From JACIWB01 sp038818725 (GTDB taxonomy: Archaea; Thermoplasmatota; E2; UBA202; JdFR-43), in NCBI GenBank assembly GCA_038818725.1, contig JAWAYL010000018.1, positions 1 through 20,930 on the forward strand: 20,930 bases of DNA, written 5' to 3'. A program made the translations under genes and the position numbers. Positions 1 to 7,272 of the stretch are shown piece by piece (position 1 is the first letter of the stretch; each line of letters opens with the position of its first letter). Under the pieces are notes generated by a model. It did no database searches. It worked only from the letters and a program-made list of their open reading frames with translations, and was not told where the DNA came from.

Positions 1-297
1 GCTGGTAGCGTTGTATCTGATAGAATAATTGTATGGATTTTTAATCCTTGAAGGCCCAATGAAATAACAACCTTCTCCTATCCCAAACCCTACTTCAGTA
101 ACTCCTTATCCAGTTATTCCCAGAAATAATCTGATGTTGGATACCATATCGCTTGATGAAAATACTTATGGCACTGCAACATCTCTCAAAGAAAATCTAG
201 AAAGATATAAGAAAATACCTGTAGAGCATTATTTTTCGAAAAATTCGCTAAAAATAGTGCAAAACGCATTCTATTTATACCATTTTTATATAATATC
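1..297 (+). pseudogene. Degraded coding remnant, possibly transposase
   Basis: No intact gene lies before nadA. Frame 1 is open from base 1 to a stop at 49-51 and reads ...SDRIIVWIFNP. After a shift, frame 2 is open from 68 to 309, including PYPVIPRNN, LMLDTISLDENTYG and LKENLERYKK. The first piece followed by R-P loosely recalls the DRIVSI...RPIVRGK stretch of IS5-like transposases, and the second recalls the DAYNE...LxxxxExYxxR stretch that follows it in those proteins. The order is right, but the likeness is weak and from memory. With the frame break and internal stops, I read this as a decayed mobile-element gene. It could instead be the tail of an unknown gene plus non-coding DNA. Confidence 0.3.
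272..279 (+). promoter_or_regulatory. TATA box for nadA
   Basis: The AT-rich TATTTATA is centred about 22 nt before the GTG start of nadA. This is the distance expected if the archaeal transcript begins at or just before the start codon. A second AT-rich run (TTTTATATAA, 284-293) lies too close to the start to fit that spacing. Confidence 0.5.
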
Positions 298-1191
298 GTG
301 GAAAAATTAGAAAAATTGAAAGAAAAAATAAATGCAATTATACTTGCTCATAACTACCAACTTCCAGAAATTCAAGATATTGCTGATTTTATCGGTGATT
401 CTCTTGCTCTCGCAATGAAGGCAAAAGAAACAGATGCAGATGTAATAATTTTTTGCGGGGTCGATTTCATGGCTGAAACAGCAAAAATACTTAATCCAGA
501 AAAAATTGTTATTCATCCCGATAAGGAAGCAATATGTCCTATGGCAAAAATGGTTGATGTTGAATCATTATTAAAGAAAAAAGAGGAATATGAGTATGAA
601 ATTGTTTCATATGTAAATACTCCAGCAGAAGTAAAAGCAATAAGCGATGTATGTTGCACTTCTTCAAACGCAGTAAAAGTTGTAAGCAAAATGAGAAACG
701 GCGTAATATTTACTCCAGATGAAAATTTAGGAAAATATGTGAAAAGATTTGTTAAAGATAAGGAGATATATCTCTGGCCGGGCTTCTGCCAGACGCATGT
801 AAATATTAGGAAAGAGGATATATTAAAAATTAAAAGAGAGCATCCAATGGCGGAGATAATTGTTCATCCTGAATGCAGTGAAGATGTTATTGATATTGCG
901 GATAAAGTTGCTTCTACAGAAGGAATGATAAAATATGCAAGGGAAAGTAAATCAAAAGAATTTATAGTTGGAACTGAAAAAGAGTTATGCTATAGAATGA
1001 AGAAAGAAATGCCTGAAAAGAATTTTTATTATTTAGAAAAAGCAATATGTCCAAATATGAAAAAAATAACTCTTGAGAAAGTTATAAAAAGTATGGAAAA
1101 AATGGAGCCTGAAATAATATTATCTGATGAAATAATTGAAAATGCAAGAAAGCCACTTCAAAAAATGGTTGAAATAGGGAGAGGAGATTGA
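298..1191 (+). CDS. nadA: Quinolinate synthase NadA
   Basis: NadA condenses iminoaspartate with dihydroxyacetone phosphate to give quinolinate, the precursor of NAD, using an oxygen-sensitive [4Fe-4S] cluster. The 297-residue length is typical of the archaeal form. Family motifs are visible: AHNYQ (17-21), SYVNT (104-108), DENLG (141-145), HPEC (190-193) and GTE (225-227). The three expected cluster ligands are present as Cys80 (AICPMA), Cys164 (WPGFCQTH) and Cys251 (AICPNMKK). The start is GTG, supported by the TATA box about 22 nt upstream and by alignment of the N-terminus with the family. The next gene begins 4 nt after the stop, so the two are probably co-transcribed. No aspartate oxidase/dehydrogenase or nadC gene is adjacent, so the supply of iminoaspartate must come from elsewhere. 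Identification is very secure. Confidence 0.96.
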   Translation: MEKLEKLKEKINAIILAHNYQLPEIQDIADFIGDSLALAMKAKETDADVIIFCGVDFMAETAKILNPEKIVIHPDKEAICPMAKMVDVESLLKKKEEYEYEIVSYVNTPAEVKAISDVCCTSSNAVKVVSKMRNGVIFTPDENLGKYVKRFVKDKEIYLWPGFCQTHVNIRKEDILKIKREHPMAEIIVHPECSEDVIDIADKVASTEGMIKYARESKSKEFIVGTEKELCYRMKKEMPEKNFYYLEKAICPNMKKITLEKVIKSMEKMEPEIILSDEIIENARKPLQKMVEIGRGD

Positions 1192-1195
1192 ATAG

Positions 1196-2365
1196 ATGGT
1201 AATTAAAAAAGGTTTGATATTATCCAGGATTTTAGAAGCTATACTCCTCGCCATAGGAATTTTCAGCATATATAAAGGTTATTTTACTCAATCTTTTGCA
1301 TGCTTTATTGCTCTTTTTTTATCTCTTTTGCCAACAATAATAAAAAGGAATATGAAAATTTCACTTCCTTGGATATTTGAATTTCTTATTGTGTTTTCTG
1401 TTTCATTGCATATATGGGGTGGGGCGATTGGGCTTTACTCCTTGCCATTTTATGATAAATTTGTCCATTTTGTTGTTTCCGCTATCATTTCCTTCTTTGC
1501 CCTCATTGTAGTTTATATTTTAACTGTTTTTTCTCCTCGCTTATTTATGGATTCTGCAACAATGGTCTTCTTTATTGTTATTTTCAGCATTGCAATAGGA
1601 GGAATATGGGAAATTGCTGAATTTTTTTATGATAAAGTTTTTTTTGGCTATCCTGCTTCGCAAATAAGTTTGGATAATACAATGGGCGATTTAATTGCTG
1701 ATCTTATTGCTGGAATATTTGTTGCGATATTTGGAACAATGGCAATAAAAAGAGGTGAATTTAAGAATATTCTTGGTGTTGTAAATAAAAACAGGGGAAA
1801 ATTTATTTATACAAGGAATAAAGCAATAAAAGCTTTAGAGGAGGCAATTGAAAAAGAAAAGGTAGATAAAAAGGTTTTGCCAATAGTAGAAAAAATAAAT
1901 AGTAAGAAAGATTTTTTTACAACGAGCAGTTGTTCTGGTAGAATAGCAATTATAGAAGTTCCATATTTTGGAAGAAAGAAAAATGCAAGATTTCTTGGAA
2001 AGTGGCATGATAAAATTGATGAAAAGGAATTAAAGGAAGCAATTAAAAAAGCAAAAAAGGGAGAGATATGGTTTTTAGTTCAATCTCCTGTTTTTCATAT
2101 TTCAACGATTTCAATGGAAAATGCTAAAAAAATATTGAGTATAGCAAATAATAGTGGATTTAAATACTCTTCAATAAAAAACTTCGATGGAAGATTTATT
2201 GTAGAATTACTCAGCAGTGAGAGAATAGATACTCCAATTGGGAAGGATGGAAAAATATTTGTAAGCGATGAATATCTTGAGATATTAAGGAGCATAGCAA
2301 ATCATATGATCGAAGTTATGGATGAAAAATTGAGAAGGCTTGAAAAAAATATTGAAAGCTTGTAA
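1196..2365 (+). CDS. DUF2238-like membrane domain fused to TYW3 methyltransferase domain
   Basis: A two-part protein of 389 residues. Residues 1-185 are a membrane domain with about five or six hydrophobic segments (around 8-26, 30-49, 57-78, 88-113, 121-140, 165-183). The motifs YDKFVHF (86-92), GGIWEIAEFFYD (135-146) and DNTMGDLIADL (160-170) resemble the YjdF/DUF2238 family, whose function is unknown to me. Residues about 203-389 are a TYW3/Taw3 domain: SSCSGR (244-249), FLGKWH (266-271), FLVQSP (293-298). TYW3 enzymes methylate N4 of a wybutosine intermediate at position 37 of tRNA-Phe, using S-adenosylmethionine. A purine-rich ribosome site (GGGAGAGGAG, near 1177-1186) precedes the ATG, and nadA ends 4 nt upstream. 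The fusion is unusual because TYW3 is normally a soluble stand-alone protein. An in-frame ATG at 1739 (residue 182) could in principle start a separate TYW3, but it has no evident ribosome site. The TYW3 assignment is secure; the membrane-domain name is less so. Confidence 0.88.
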   Translation: MVIKKGLILSRILEAILLAIGIFSIYKGYFTQSFACFIALFLSLLPTIIKRNMKISLPWIFEFLIVFSVSLHIWGGAIGLYSLPFYDKFVHFVVSAIISFFALIVVYILTVFSPRLFMDSATMVFFIVIFSIAIGGIWEIAEFFYDKVFFGYPASQISLDNTMGDLIADLIAGIFVAIFGTMAIKRGEFKNILGVVNKNRGKFIYTRNKAIKALEEAIEKEKVDKKVLPIVEKINSKKDFFTTSSCSGRIAIIEVPYFGRKKNARFLGKWHDKIDEKELKEAIKKAKKGEIWFLVQSPVFHISTISMENAKKILSIANNSGFKYSSIKNFDGRFIVELLSSERIDTPIGKDGKIFVSDEYLEILRSIANHMIEVMDEKLRRLEKNIESL

Positions 2366-2368
2366 AAT

Positions 2369-2378
2369 TATTTAAAAA
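2369..2378 (+). promoter_or_regulatory. TATA box for the BPL_N-like gene
   Basis: TTATTTAAAA is centred about 17 nt before ATG 2390 and about 23 nt before the in-frame ATG 2396. The spacing seen at other genes in the window therefore favours 2396 as the true start. Confidence 0.5.
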
Positions 2379-2389
2379 GTTAATAAATT

Positions 2390-3664
2390 ATGGTTATGAC
2401 GCGTTACTTAGCAACTCTTTCATTCTTGATTCTTATAATTCCAAACAATATTTTAGAAGAAAAGGAAATAAAGGTTGCGATATATTTTTCAGGAGTAAAA
2501 AGATATGCGGAAGAAATTAAAGATGCAATTGAATATAGCTGGAGCGAAAATGGTAAAAAATATAAAATTTCCTCGCAAATAATAGGAAGAGAAGATATTT
2601 TAAATGGTAAGCTCTCGCAATATGATGTTTTTGTTATTCCTGGCTCCGCCCGCCCCTATCTGGATGCAATTGATGCAAGATGGAGAAATGAAGTAAAAAA
2701 ATTTGTTGAGGAAGGAGGAGGTTATGTAGGAATATGTGGGGGGGCAAATCTTGCAAGCGTGGGATTTGATGGAGCTGATATTAATAATTTTCTTAATCCA
2801 TTTTTACTAAGGATAGCGAATGTTTATGTTAATGATGAACAATATGAGGAATGGCAATATTTGTGGCGCTCTAACTGGAGATATGGAGGCATACCCTTAA
2901 AAGTTTATATAAATTTCAGCGATAATCCTATATTCAGCGGATTTTATGGCACCGAAAGAAGCATAAGATACTGGGGAGGGCCAGGAATGAGAGAGGCAAA
3001 TTTTAAAGATGAAAAATTTGGGGAAATAGTTCCTCTTGCTACATTTGCTGAAGAGCCAATGGAAGTGGCTCCATTGCATTACTGGCTCTGGAAAGGAGAA
3101 TGGATTCCTTATAAAAATATAACTACTGATATAAAGGGCCAATATGCTGCAATTGCAACAACATATGGAAAGGGAAAGGTTGTTTTATTCAGTCCTCACC
3201 CTGAAAGAGAGACATTTTTTGATGGATATGTTGAAGAATTTCCAGTAAGAGAAAATCTTTCTCCCTTTACCTGGTTTATCTATAACTGGGTAAGCAATAA
3301 TTCTAGTGGAATAAGTTATAACTGGTGGATTTTAAGAAGAGCAATTGCTTGGGCTGGAAATTTAGAAGTTCCACCAGCAAGTGAGACAGCAATTTTTATA
3401 GAAGAGCCAAGATATGGAATTTATTTTAATGGAAGAAAAATAATTTACAGCCAGAATACTGTTATAATTGGCTATTCAAACATATTTTGTCATTCAGTAA
3501 ATACTTCTGAAAATACAATTTATCTTGATGATGAAATTATTTATAAAGGCAGCGGAGATATTTACTTAAAGTTCGATTTTTCAGCTGGATTTCATAAACT
3601 AAAAGCTATAGGAAAAAATGAAAAAGAAGAAGTAAGAAATGAAGTTTTGATTTTGGGAGGATAA
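2390..3664 (+). CDS. Exported BPL_N / class I glutamine-amidotransferase-like protein
   Basis: The protein is 424 residues long. A hydrophobic N-terminal stretch (about 6-18) looks like a signal peptide or anchor, so the rest probably acts outside the membrane. Residues about 27-305 resemble the BPL_N domain, a class I glutamine-amidotransferase-like fold named after the N-terminal region of yeast biotin-protein ligase. The nucleophile elbow GGGYVGICGGAN puts Cys116 in position, and SPHPE gives His270 and Glu272, so a Cys-His-Glu triad appears intact. The final 90 residues (IYLDDEIIYKGSG...FSAGFHKLKAIG) look like a small beta-sandwich domain. Substrate and reaction are unknown to me. ATG 2396 (residue 3) fits the TATA spacing better than 2390. 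The stop codon directly abuts a transposase remnant that continues in the same reading frame, but the terminal beta domain looks complete, so truncation is not evident. Confidence 0.8.
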   Translation: MVMTRYLATLSFLILIIPNNILEEKEIKVAIYFSGVKRYAEEIKDAIEYSWSENGKKYKISSQIIGREDILNGKLSQYDVFVIPGSARPYLDAIDARWRNEVKKFVEEGGGYVGICGGANLASVGFDGADINNFLNPFLLRIANVYVNDEQYEEWQYLWRSNWRYGGIPLKVYINFSDNPIFSGFYGTERSIRYWGGPGMREANFKDEKFGEIVPLATFAEEPMEVAPLHYWLWKGEWIPYKNITTDIKGQYAAIATTYGKGKVVLFSPHPERETFFDGYVEEFPVRENLSPFTWFIYNWVSNNSSGISYNWWILRRAIAWAGNLEVPPASETAIFIEEPRYGIYFNGRKIIYSQNTVIIGYSNIFCHSVNTSENTIYLDDEIIYKGSGDIYLKFDFSAGFHKLKAIGKNEKEEVRNEVLILGG

Positions 3665-3802
3665 ATGCGGATCCAGGGAGGGTTAAAAGTGCACCATTAC
3701 CTACTTGGACTTATCCGCAATTATAATAAATTTTATCAATGCGTTGAAAGATATAAGGAGTCGTTCTTTCAAATCTTGCCCAAAATAGGTTATACACTCT
3801 AA
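3665..3802 (+). pseudogene. C-terminal remnant of a DDE-type transposase
   Basis: The 45 codons from the ATG just after the preceding stop read GGLKVHHYLLGLIRNYNKFY, then QCVERYKESFFQILPKIGYTL and a TAA stop. The pattern (GGLK, then L-R-N-Y-N-x-F-Y, then a short basic tail) resembles the C-terminal end of DDE transposases. The rest of the gene is missing. A close relative of the last residues (SLAKIGYIL, stop) occurs in opposite orientation at the right edge of the window, with DNA similarity continuing past the stop. That supports an insertion-sequence 3' end rather than a host gene. I cannot name the IS family. It is too short to be functional. Confidence 0.55.
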
Positions 3803-3835
3803 CAAAATTTTGGTAAATATATCATTCATTTCGAG
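3775..3835 (+). repeat. Copy A of inverted IS-end repeat
   Basis: These 61 bases match the reverse complement of 20861-20924 at about 55 of 61 aligned positions, with one 3-nt gap. The match spans the last transposase codons and about 33 bases of non-coding DNA after the stop. It includes a CAAAATTTTG palindrome at 3802-3811 and an ATATCATTCATTT block. Similarity ends near 3835, about 25 nt before the hutH TATA box. This is a direct reading of the sequence aligned by eye. Confidence 0.75.
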
Positions 3836-3859
3836 TTAACAGCAGAGTTGTAAGAGCAA

Positions 3860-3870
3860 AATTATTTTAT
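3860..3870 (+). promoter_or_regulatory. TATA box for hutH
   Basis: AATTATTTTAT is centred about 23 nt before the hutH ATG and no ribosome-binding purine run precedes that ATG. This suggests a leaderless transcript that starts just downstream of the old IS end. Confidence 0.45.
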
Positions 3871-3888
3871 TTCGAAGATATTAATATC

Positions 3889-5406
3889 ATGAAACTCTGT
3901 ATTGATGAAAAAAATATTAGCATAGAAGATGTTGTTAATGTGGCAAGAAAAAGATATAAAGTTGAAATAGGTAAAGAAGTAAAGAAAAAAATAGAAAATG
4001 GAAGAAAAAATTTATTGAATATAATTTCAGAAGGTAAAGCAATATATGGAATAAATACTGGTTTTGGTGAGCTTGAAAATATAAGGATAAGCAAGGAAAA
4101 GATTAAAAAATTGCAAAAGAATTTAATAAGAAGCCATTCATGTGGCACAGGTGATGCGCTTGATGAAGAAATCGTAAGAGCTATAATTTTTCTTCGCCTT
4201 GTATCGCTTTCAAAAGGTTATTCTGGTATAAGATATGAAATAGTTGAAAAACTTGCTGAAATGCTGAATAAAAATTTTTATCCATATATTCCATCGCAGG
4301 GCTCGGTGGGGGCTAGCGGAGATTTAGTACCATTGGCTCACCTTGCTCTTGCAATGATGGGTGAAGGATATGCTTTTTTAAATGGAAAGATGAGGAGAAG
4401 CGATGAAGTTTTAAAGAAGCTATCTATAGAAAAGATTGAATTGGCTGAAAAGGAAGGAATTGCTTTAATAAATGGAACACAATTTATGAGCGCAATTGCA
4501 TGCCTTGCTTTGCATGACGCAGATATTTTGCTTAAAAATGCCCAGATTGCAGGAACAATGAGTTTGGAAGCACTGAAGGGAACAGATCAGGCTTTTAGAG
4601 AAGAGATAAGTAAATTGCGCCCTTATAAAGGACAAATTGCGATAGCAAAAAATCTATGGAAGCTCACGAGAGGGAGTGAAATAATTGCCTCTCATAAAAA
4701 TTGTGAAAAAGTTCAGGACGCATACACTCTTAGATGTATGCCACAAGTATTTGGAGCAATTCATGAATATTTAAATTTTTTGAGGAAAATAATCGAAATA
4801 GAAATAAATTCAGTTACAGATAACCCTCTTATATTCGAAAATTTTGCCCTCTCTGGCGGAAATTTTCATGGTGAGCCTGTCGCAATTTCACTTGATTTGC
4901 TTAATATATTGCTCACAAAAATTGGAAATTTTTCTGAAAGAAGAATATTTCGCTTATTAGATGAAAAATTATCTGGCTTACCCGCTTTTTTAATAAAAGA
5001 GCCTGGAATAAATTCTGGTATGATGATTCTTCAATATGTTGCTGCTTCTCTTGCAAGCGAAAATAAGAGCATGGCTTATCCCGCAAGCGTTGATAACATC
5101 CCTACTTCTGCAAATCAAGAGGATTATCAGTCGATGGGAAGCATAGGAGCAAGGAAATGCATACAAATAATTAAAAATACAAGAAAAATAATAGCTATTG
5201 AATATATAATTGCGTCTCAAGCCCTCGATTTTTTTGAATTAAAGCCATCGCTCGCAAGCAGCAAGGCAAAAGAAATTATAAGAAAATATGTTAAAGAGCT
5301 TAAAGAAGATAGAGCAATGTATGAGGATATAGAAAAAATTGAAAAAGTAGTTCATAGCGGAGAAATTGTAAAAGAAGTTGAAAAAATAGTTGGGGAAATG
5401 GAATAA
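3889..5406 (+). CDS. hutH: Histidine ammonia-lyase HutH
   Basis: HutH removes ammonia from L-histidine to give trans-urocanate, the first step of histidine degradation, in the cytoplasm. The 505-residue length is typical. The Ala-Ser-Gly triad that cyclises to the MIO electrophile is at 142-144 (GSVGASGDLVPLAHLALA). Other family motifs are YGINTGFG (53-60), RSHSCGTG (81-88), NGTQ (195-198), QDAYTLRCMPQVFGA (276-290), SVTDNPL (308-314) and SGGNFHGEP (322-330). These favour histidine over phenylalanine or tyrosine as substrate, with residual doubt because aromatic ammonia-lyases share the fold. hutI, the third pathway gene, lies 4.3 kb downstream under its own promoter, and no urocanase gene is present in the window. 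It is probably transcribed alone. Confidence 0.95.
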   Translation: MKLCIDEKNISIEDVVNVARKRYKVEIGKEVKKKIENGRKNLLNIISEGKAIYGINTGFGELENIRISKEKIKKLQKNLIRSHSCGTGDALDEEIVRAIIFLRLVSLSKGYSGIRYEIVEKLAEMLNKNFYPYIPSQGSVGASGDLVPLAHLALAMMGEGYAFLNGKMRRSDEVLKKLSIEKIELAEKEGIALINGTQFMSAIACLALHDADILLKNAQIAGTMSLEALKGTDQAFREEISKLRPYKGQIAIAKNLWKLTRGSEIIASHKNCEKVQDAYTLRCMPQVFGAIHEYLNFLRKIIEIEINSVTDNPLIFENFALSGGNFHGEPVAISLDLLNILLTKIGNFSERRIFRLLDEKLSGLPAFLIKEPGINSGMMILQYVAASLASENKSMAYPASVDNIPTSANQEDYQSMGSIGARKCIQIIKNTRKIIAIEYIIASQALDFFELKPSLASSKAKEIIRKYVKELKEDRAMYEDIEKIEKVVHSGEIVKEVEKIVGEME

Positions 5407-5440
5407 CTTTAAAGATAAGATAAATGCTAATAAATAACCT

Positions 5441-5448
5441 TTTTAAAT
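5441..5448 (+). promoter_or_regulatory. TATA box deciding the endonuclease Q start
   Basis: TTTTAAAT is centred about 22 nt before ATG 5466. An upstream in-frame ATG at 5424 lies before this box, so it would not be on the transcript. The box therefore supports the shorter protein beginning MLVNADFHIH. Confidence 0.6.
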
Positions 5449-5465
5449 CCTTCTCCTTTTTTATT

Positions 5466-6593
5466 ATGCTTGTTAATGCTGACTTTCATATTCATTCATC
5501 CTTTTCTGGCGGAACATCCGAAAAAATTGATTTAAAAAATCTTGCAAAAGGAGCTAAAAAGAAGGGATTACATATTCTTGGTACTGGCGATTGCCTTCAT
5601 GAAAAATGGCAAAAAGAAATAATAAAATATTATAAAAATGAAAAAATAGAAGTAGATGGCATAAATTTCATATTAACTTGTGAAATCGAGGATAAAAACA
5701 GGGTTCATCATCTTCTTCTTTTTCCAGATTTTGGCTCAGTTGAACAATTCAAAGAGAGAATAAAAAATTATATAAAAGATGAGCTCACTGGCAGACCAAA
5801 AATTTTTGTTGATGGCAAGCAATTAATTGATTTATCTTCGGAAGCAAACGCTTTAATCGGTCCAGCTCATGCTTTTACTCCTTATACCTCTCTTTATGCA
5901 TATTTTAATTCAGTGATTGAATACTATGGAAAAAAGCCCTCTTTTGTTGAACTTGGGCTTAGTGCTGATTCAAGCTATGCGGATCGAATAAAAGAGTTAA
6001 ATTCTTTGCCATTTTTAACAAATTCAGATGCCCATTCTTCTTCACCTCATCGATTAGGAAGAGAATTCAATAGAATTGAAATAAAGGAATTTAGCTGGGA
6101 TGAAATAAAAAATGCTATCTTAAAAAATAAAATAGTTATTAATGCTGGCTATCCTCCAGAAAAAGGTAAGTATAATCGCACCGCTTGTTGCTCGTGCTAT
6201 AGAATTTATGAAAAAATTGAGGCGGAAAAAAAGAGTTGGAAATGCAGATGCGGTGGAAAAATAAAGAAAGGTGTAAAGGATAGGGTTGATGAGCTTGCTG
6301 ACTATGATAAGCCAAATCATCCCGAAAATAGAGCCAAATATATTCATATCATCCCCTTAATAGAAATAATTGCAACTTCACTTCATATAAGCCCATATTC
6401 ATCTCTTGCCCTTAAAAGATGGGAAGAACTTCTATGTTTTGGAAACGAAATAAATTTATTGCTGGATGTGGGGCTAGATGAACTAAGAAAAAAATCTCCT
6501 CAAGCAATCGTTGATGCAATTATCGCTTTTAGGGAAGGAAAAATTAAAATAATTCCTGGGGGCGGCGGAAAATATGGAGAGGTGATAGTATGA
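5466..6593 (+). CDS. PHP-family endonuclease Q (EndoQ)
   Basis: EndoQ nicks DNA on the 5' side of deaminated bases (uracil, hypoxanthine) and abasic sites, starting a repair route distinct from glycosylases. Numbered from ATG 5466 (375 residues), the metal-binding PHP motifs are NADFHIHS (4-11), GTGDCLH (39-45), CEIE...RVHH (72-82), GPAHAF (132-137) and NSDAHSSSPHRLGREF (186-201). A zinc ribbon follows with Cys241, Cys244, Cys260 and Cys262 (CRCGG). The C-terminal part contains HIIPLIEII and the glycine-rich tail IPGGGGKYG. This order matches the EndoQ family rather than PHP phosphatases or polymerase PHP domains. An extension to ATG 5424 is possible but disfavoured by the TATA box. Its stop overlaps the start of RNase HII by 4 nt, so the two should be translated together. 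Confidence 0.88.
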   Translation: MLVNADFHIHSSFSGGTSEKIDLKNLAKGAKKKGLHILGTGDCLHEKWQKEIIKYYKNEKIEVDGINFILTCEIEDKNRVHHLLLFPDFGSVEQFKERIKNYIKDELTGRPKIFVDGKQLIDLSSEANALIGPAHAFTPYTSLYAYFNSVIEYYGKKPSFVELGLSADSSYADRIKELNSLPFLTNSDAHSSSPHRLGREFNRIEIKEFSWDEIKNAILKNKIVINAGYPPEKGKYNRTACCSCYRIYEKIEAEKKSWKCRCGGKIKKGVKDRVDELADYDKPNHPENRAKYIHIIPLIEIIATSLHISPYSSLALKRWEELLCFGNEINLLLDVGLDELRKKSPQAIVDAIIAFREGKIKIIPGGGGKYGEVIV

Positions 6594-7228
6594 TATGTGG
6601 AATAGATGAGGCAGGGCGTGGTCCAGTAATAGGCCCAATGGTTGTTGCGGGCGTGTGGATTGAGGAAAAGGATGAGGAGGAGCTTTTGAAGGCGGGTGTG
6701 AAAGATTCGAAAAAGCTTTCGCCAGGCAGGAGAGAAGAAATTGCTTCCTATATAAGAAATAATTTTTTGCATGAGGTTATTGTGATAGAGGCAAGAGATA
6801 TAGATGATTTAAGGAAAACAATGACAATTAATGAGCTCGAAGCTTATATTTTTGCAAAGGTTGCGAATAAAAATTTTGCAAGAATTTATTTTATAGATTC
6901 TGCCGGAAATAATAGCAAGAAATTTGGAGAAATGGTGAAAAAGAATTTGAAATATGGTGAAGTTGTTTGTGAGCATAAAGCAGATGAAAAATATCCAGTT
7001 GTAAGCGCTGCTTCAATAATTGCAAAAGTAGAAAGAGATAGGCAGATTAAAAAAATTTCTGAAGAGCTTGAAAAAATAATTAATAAGCCTCTCGGAAGTG
7101 GTTATCCAAGTGATAATACAACTATAGAATTTATAAGAGAATGGCTTGAAAAATTCAATGAATTTCCTCCTTATACAAGAAAAAGCTGGAAAACCCTTGA
7201 AAGAATAAAGCAAAGGAAGTTATTGTAA
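6590..7228 (+). CDS. rnhB: Ribonuclease HII
   Basis: RNase HII cuts the RNA strand of RNA-DNA hybrids and nicks DNA at single embedded ribonucleotides, starting ribonucleotide excision repair. The 212-residue length is normal. The N-terminal GIDEAGRGPVIGPMV gives Asp6 and Glu7, IYFIDSAGN gives Asp103, and SAASIIAKVERDR gives Asp150, so the four acidic metal ligands are present. GSGYPSDNTT (169-178) and the KSWKT motif near the end are also characteristic. The ATG overlaps the TGA of EndoQ (ATGA), and a strong ribosome site (GGAGAGGTGA) precedes it inside the EndoQ gene. Identification is very secure. Confidence 0.96.
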   Translation: MICGIDEAGRGPVIGPMVVAGVWIEEKDEEELLKAGVKDSKKLSPGRREEIASYIRNNFLHEVIVIEARDIDDLRKTMTINELEAYIFAKVANKNFARIYFIDSAGNNSKKFGEMVKKNLKYGEVVCEHKADEKYPVVSAASIIAKVERDRQIKKISEELEKIINKPLGSGYPSDNTTIEFIREWLEKFNEFPPYTRKSWKTLERIKQRKLL

Positions 7229-7247
7229 AATTGAAAAAGGTAAGGTT

Positions 7248-7258
7248 TTATTTATAAT
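7248..7258 (+). promoter_or_regulatory. TATA box for the nitroreductase gene
   Basis: TTTATTTATAA is centred about 20 nt before ATG 7273, with no ribosome site between, consistent with a leaderless transcript. Confidence 0.5.
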
Positions 7259-7272
7259 ATTCTTTTTTCATC

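Noticed and set aside
3802..3811. CAAAATTTTG palindrome as a possible operator for hutH
   Set aside because: It sits immediately after the transposase stop, is largely shared with the other IS-end copy at the right edge, and is about 50 nt upstream of the TATA box, so it belongs to the IS end.
5424..5465. Longer N-terminus for endonuclease Q (MLINNLFKSFSFFI)
   Set aside because: Most of it covers the TATA box, and the PHP domain in homologues starts directly with the N-A-D-F-H-I-H motif.
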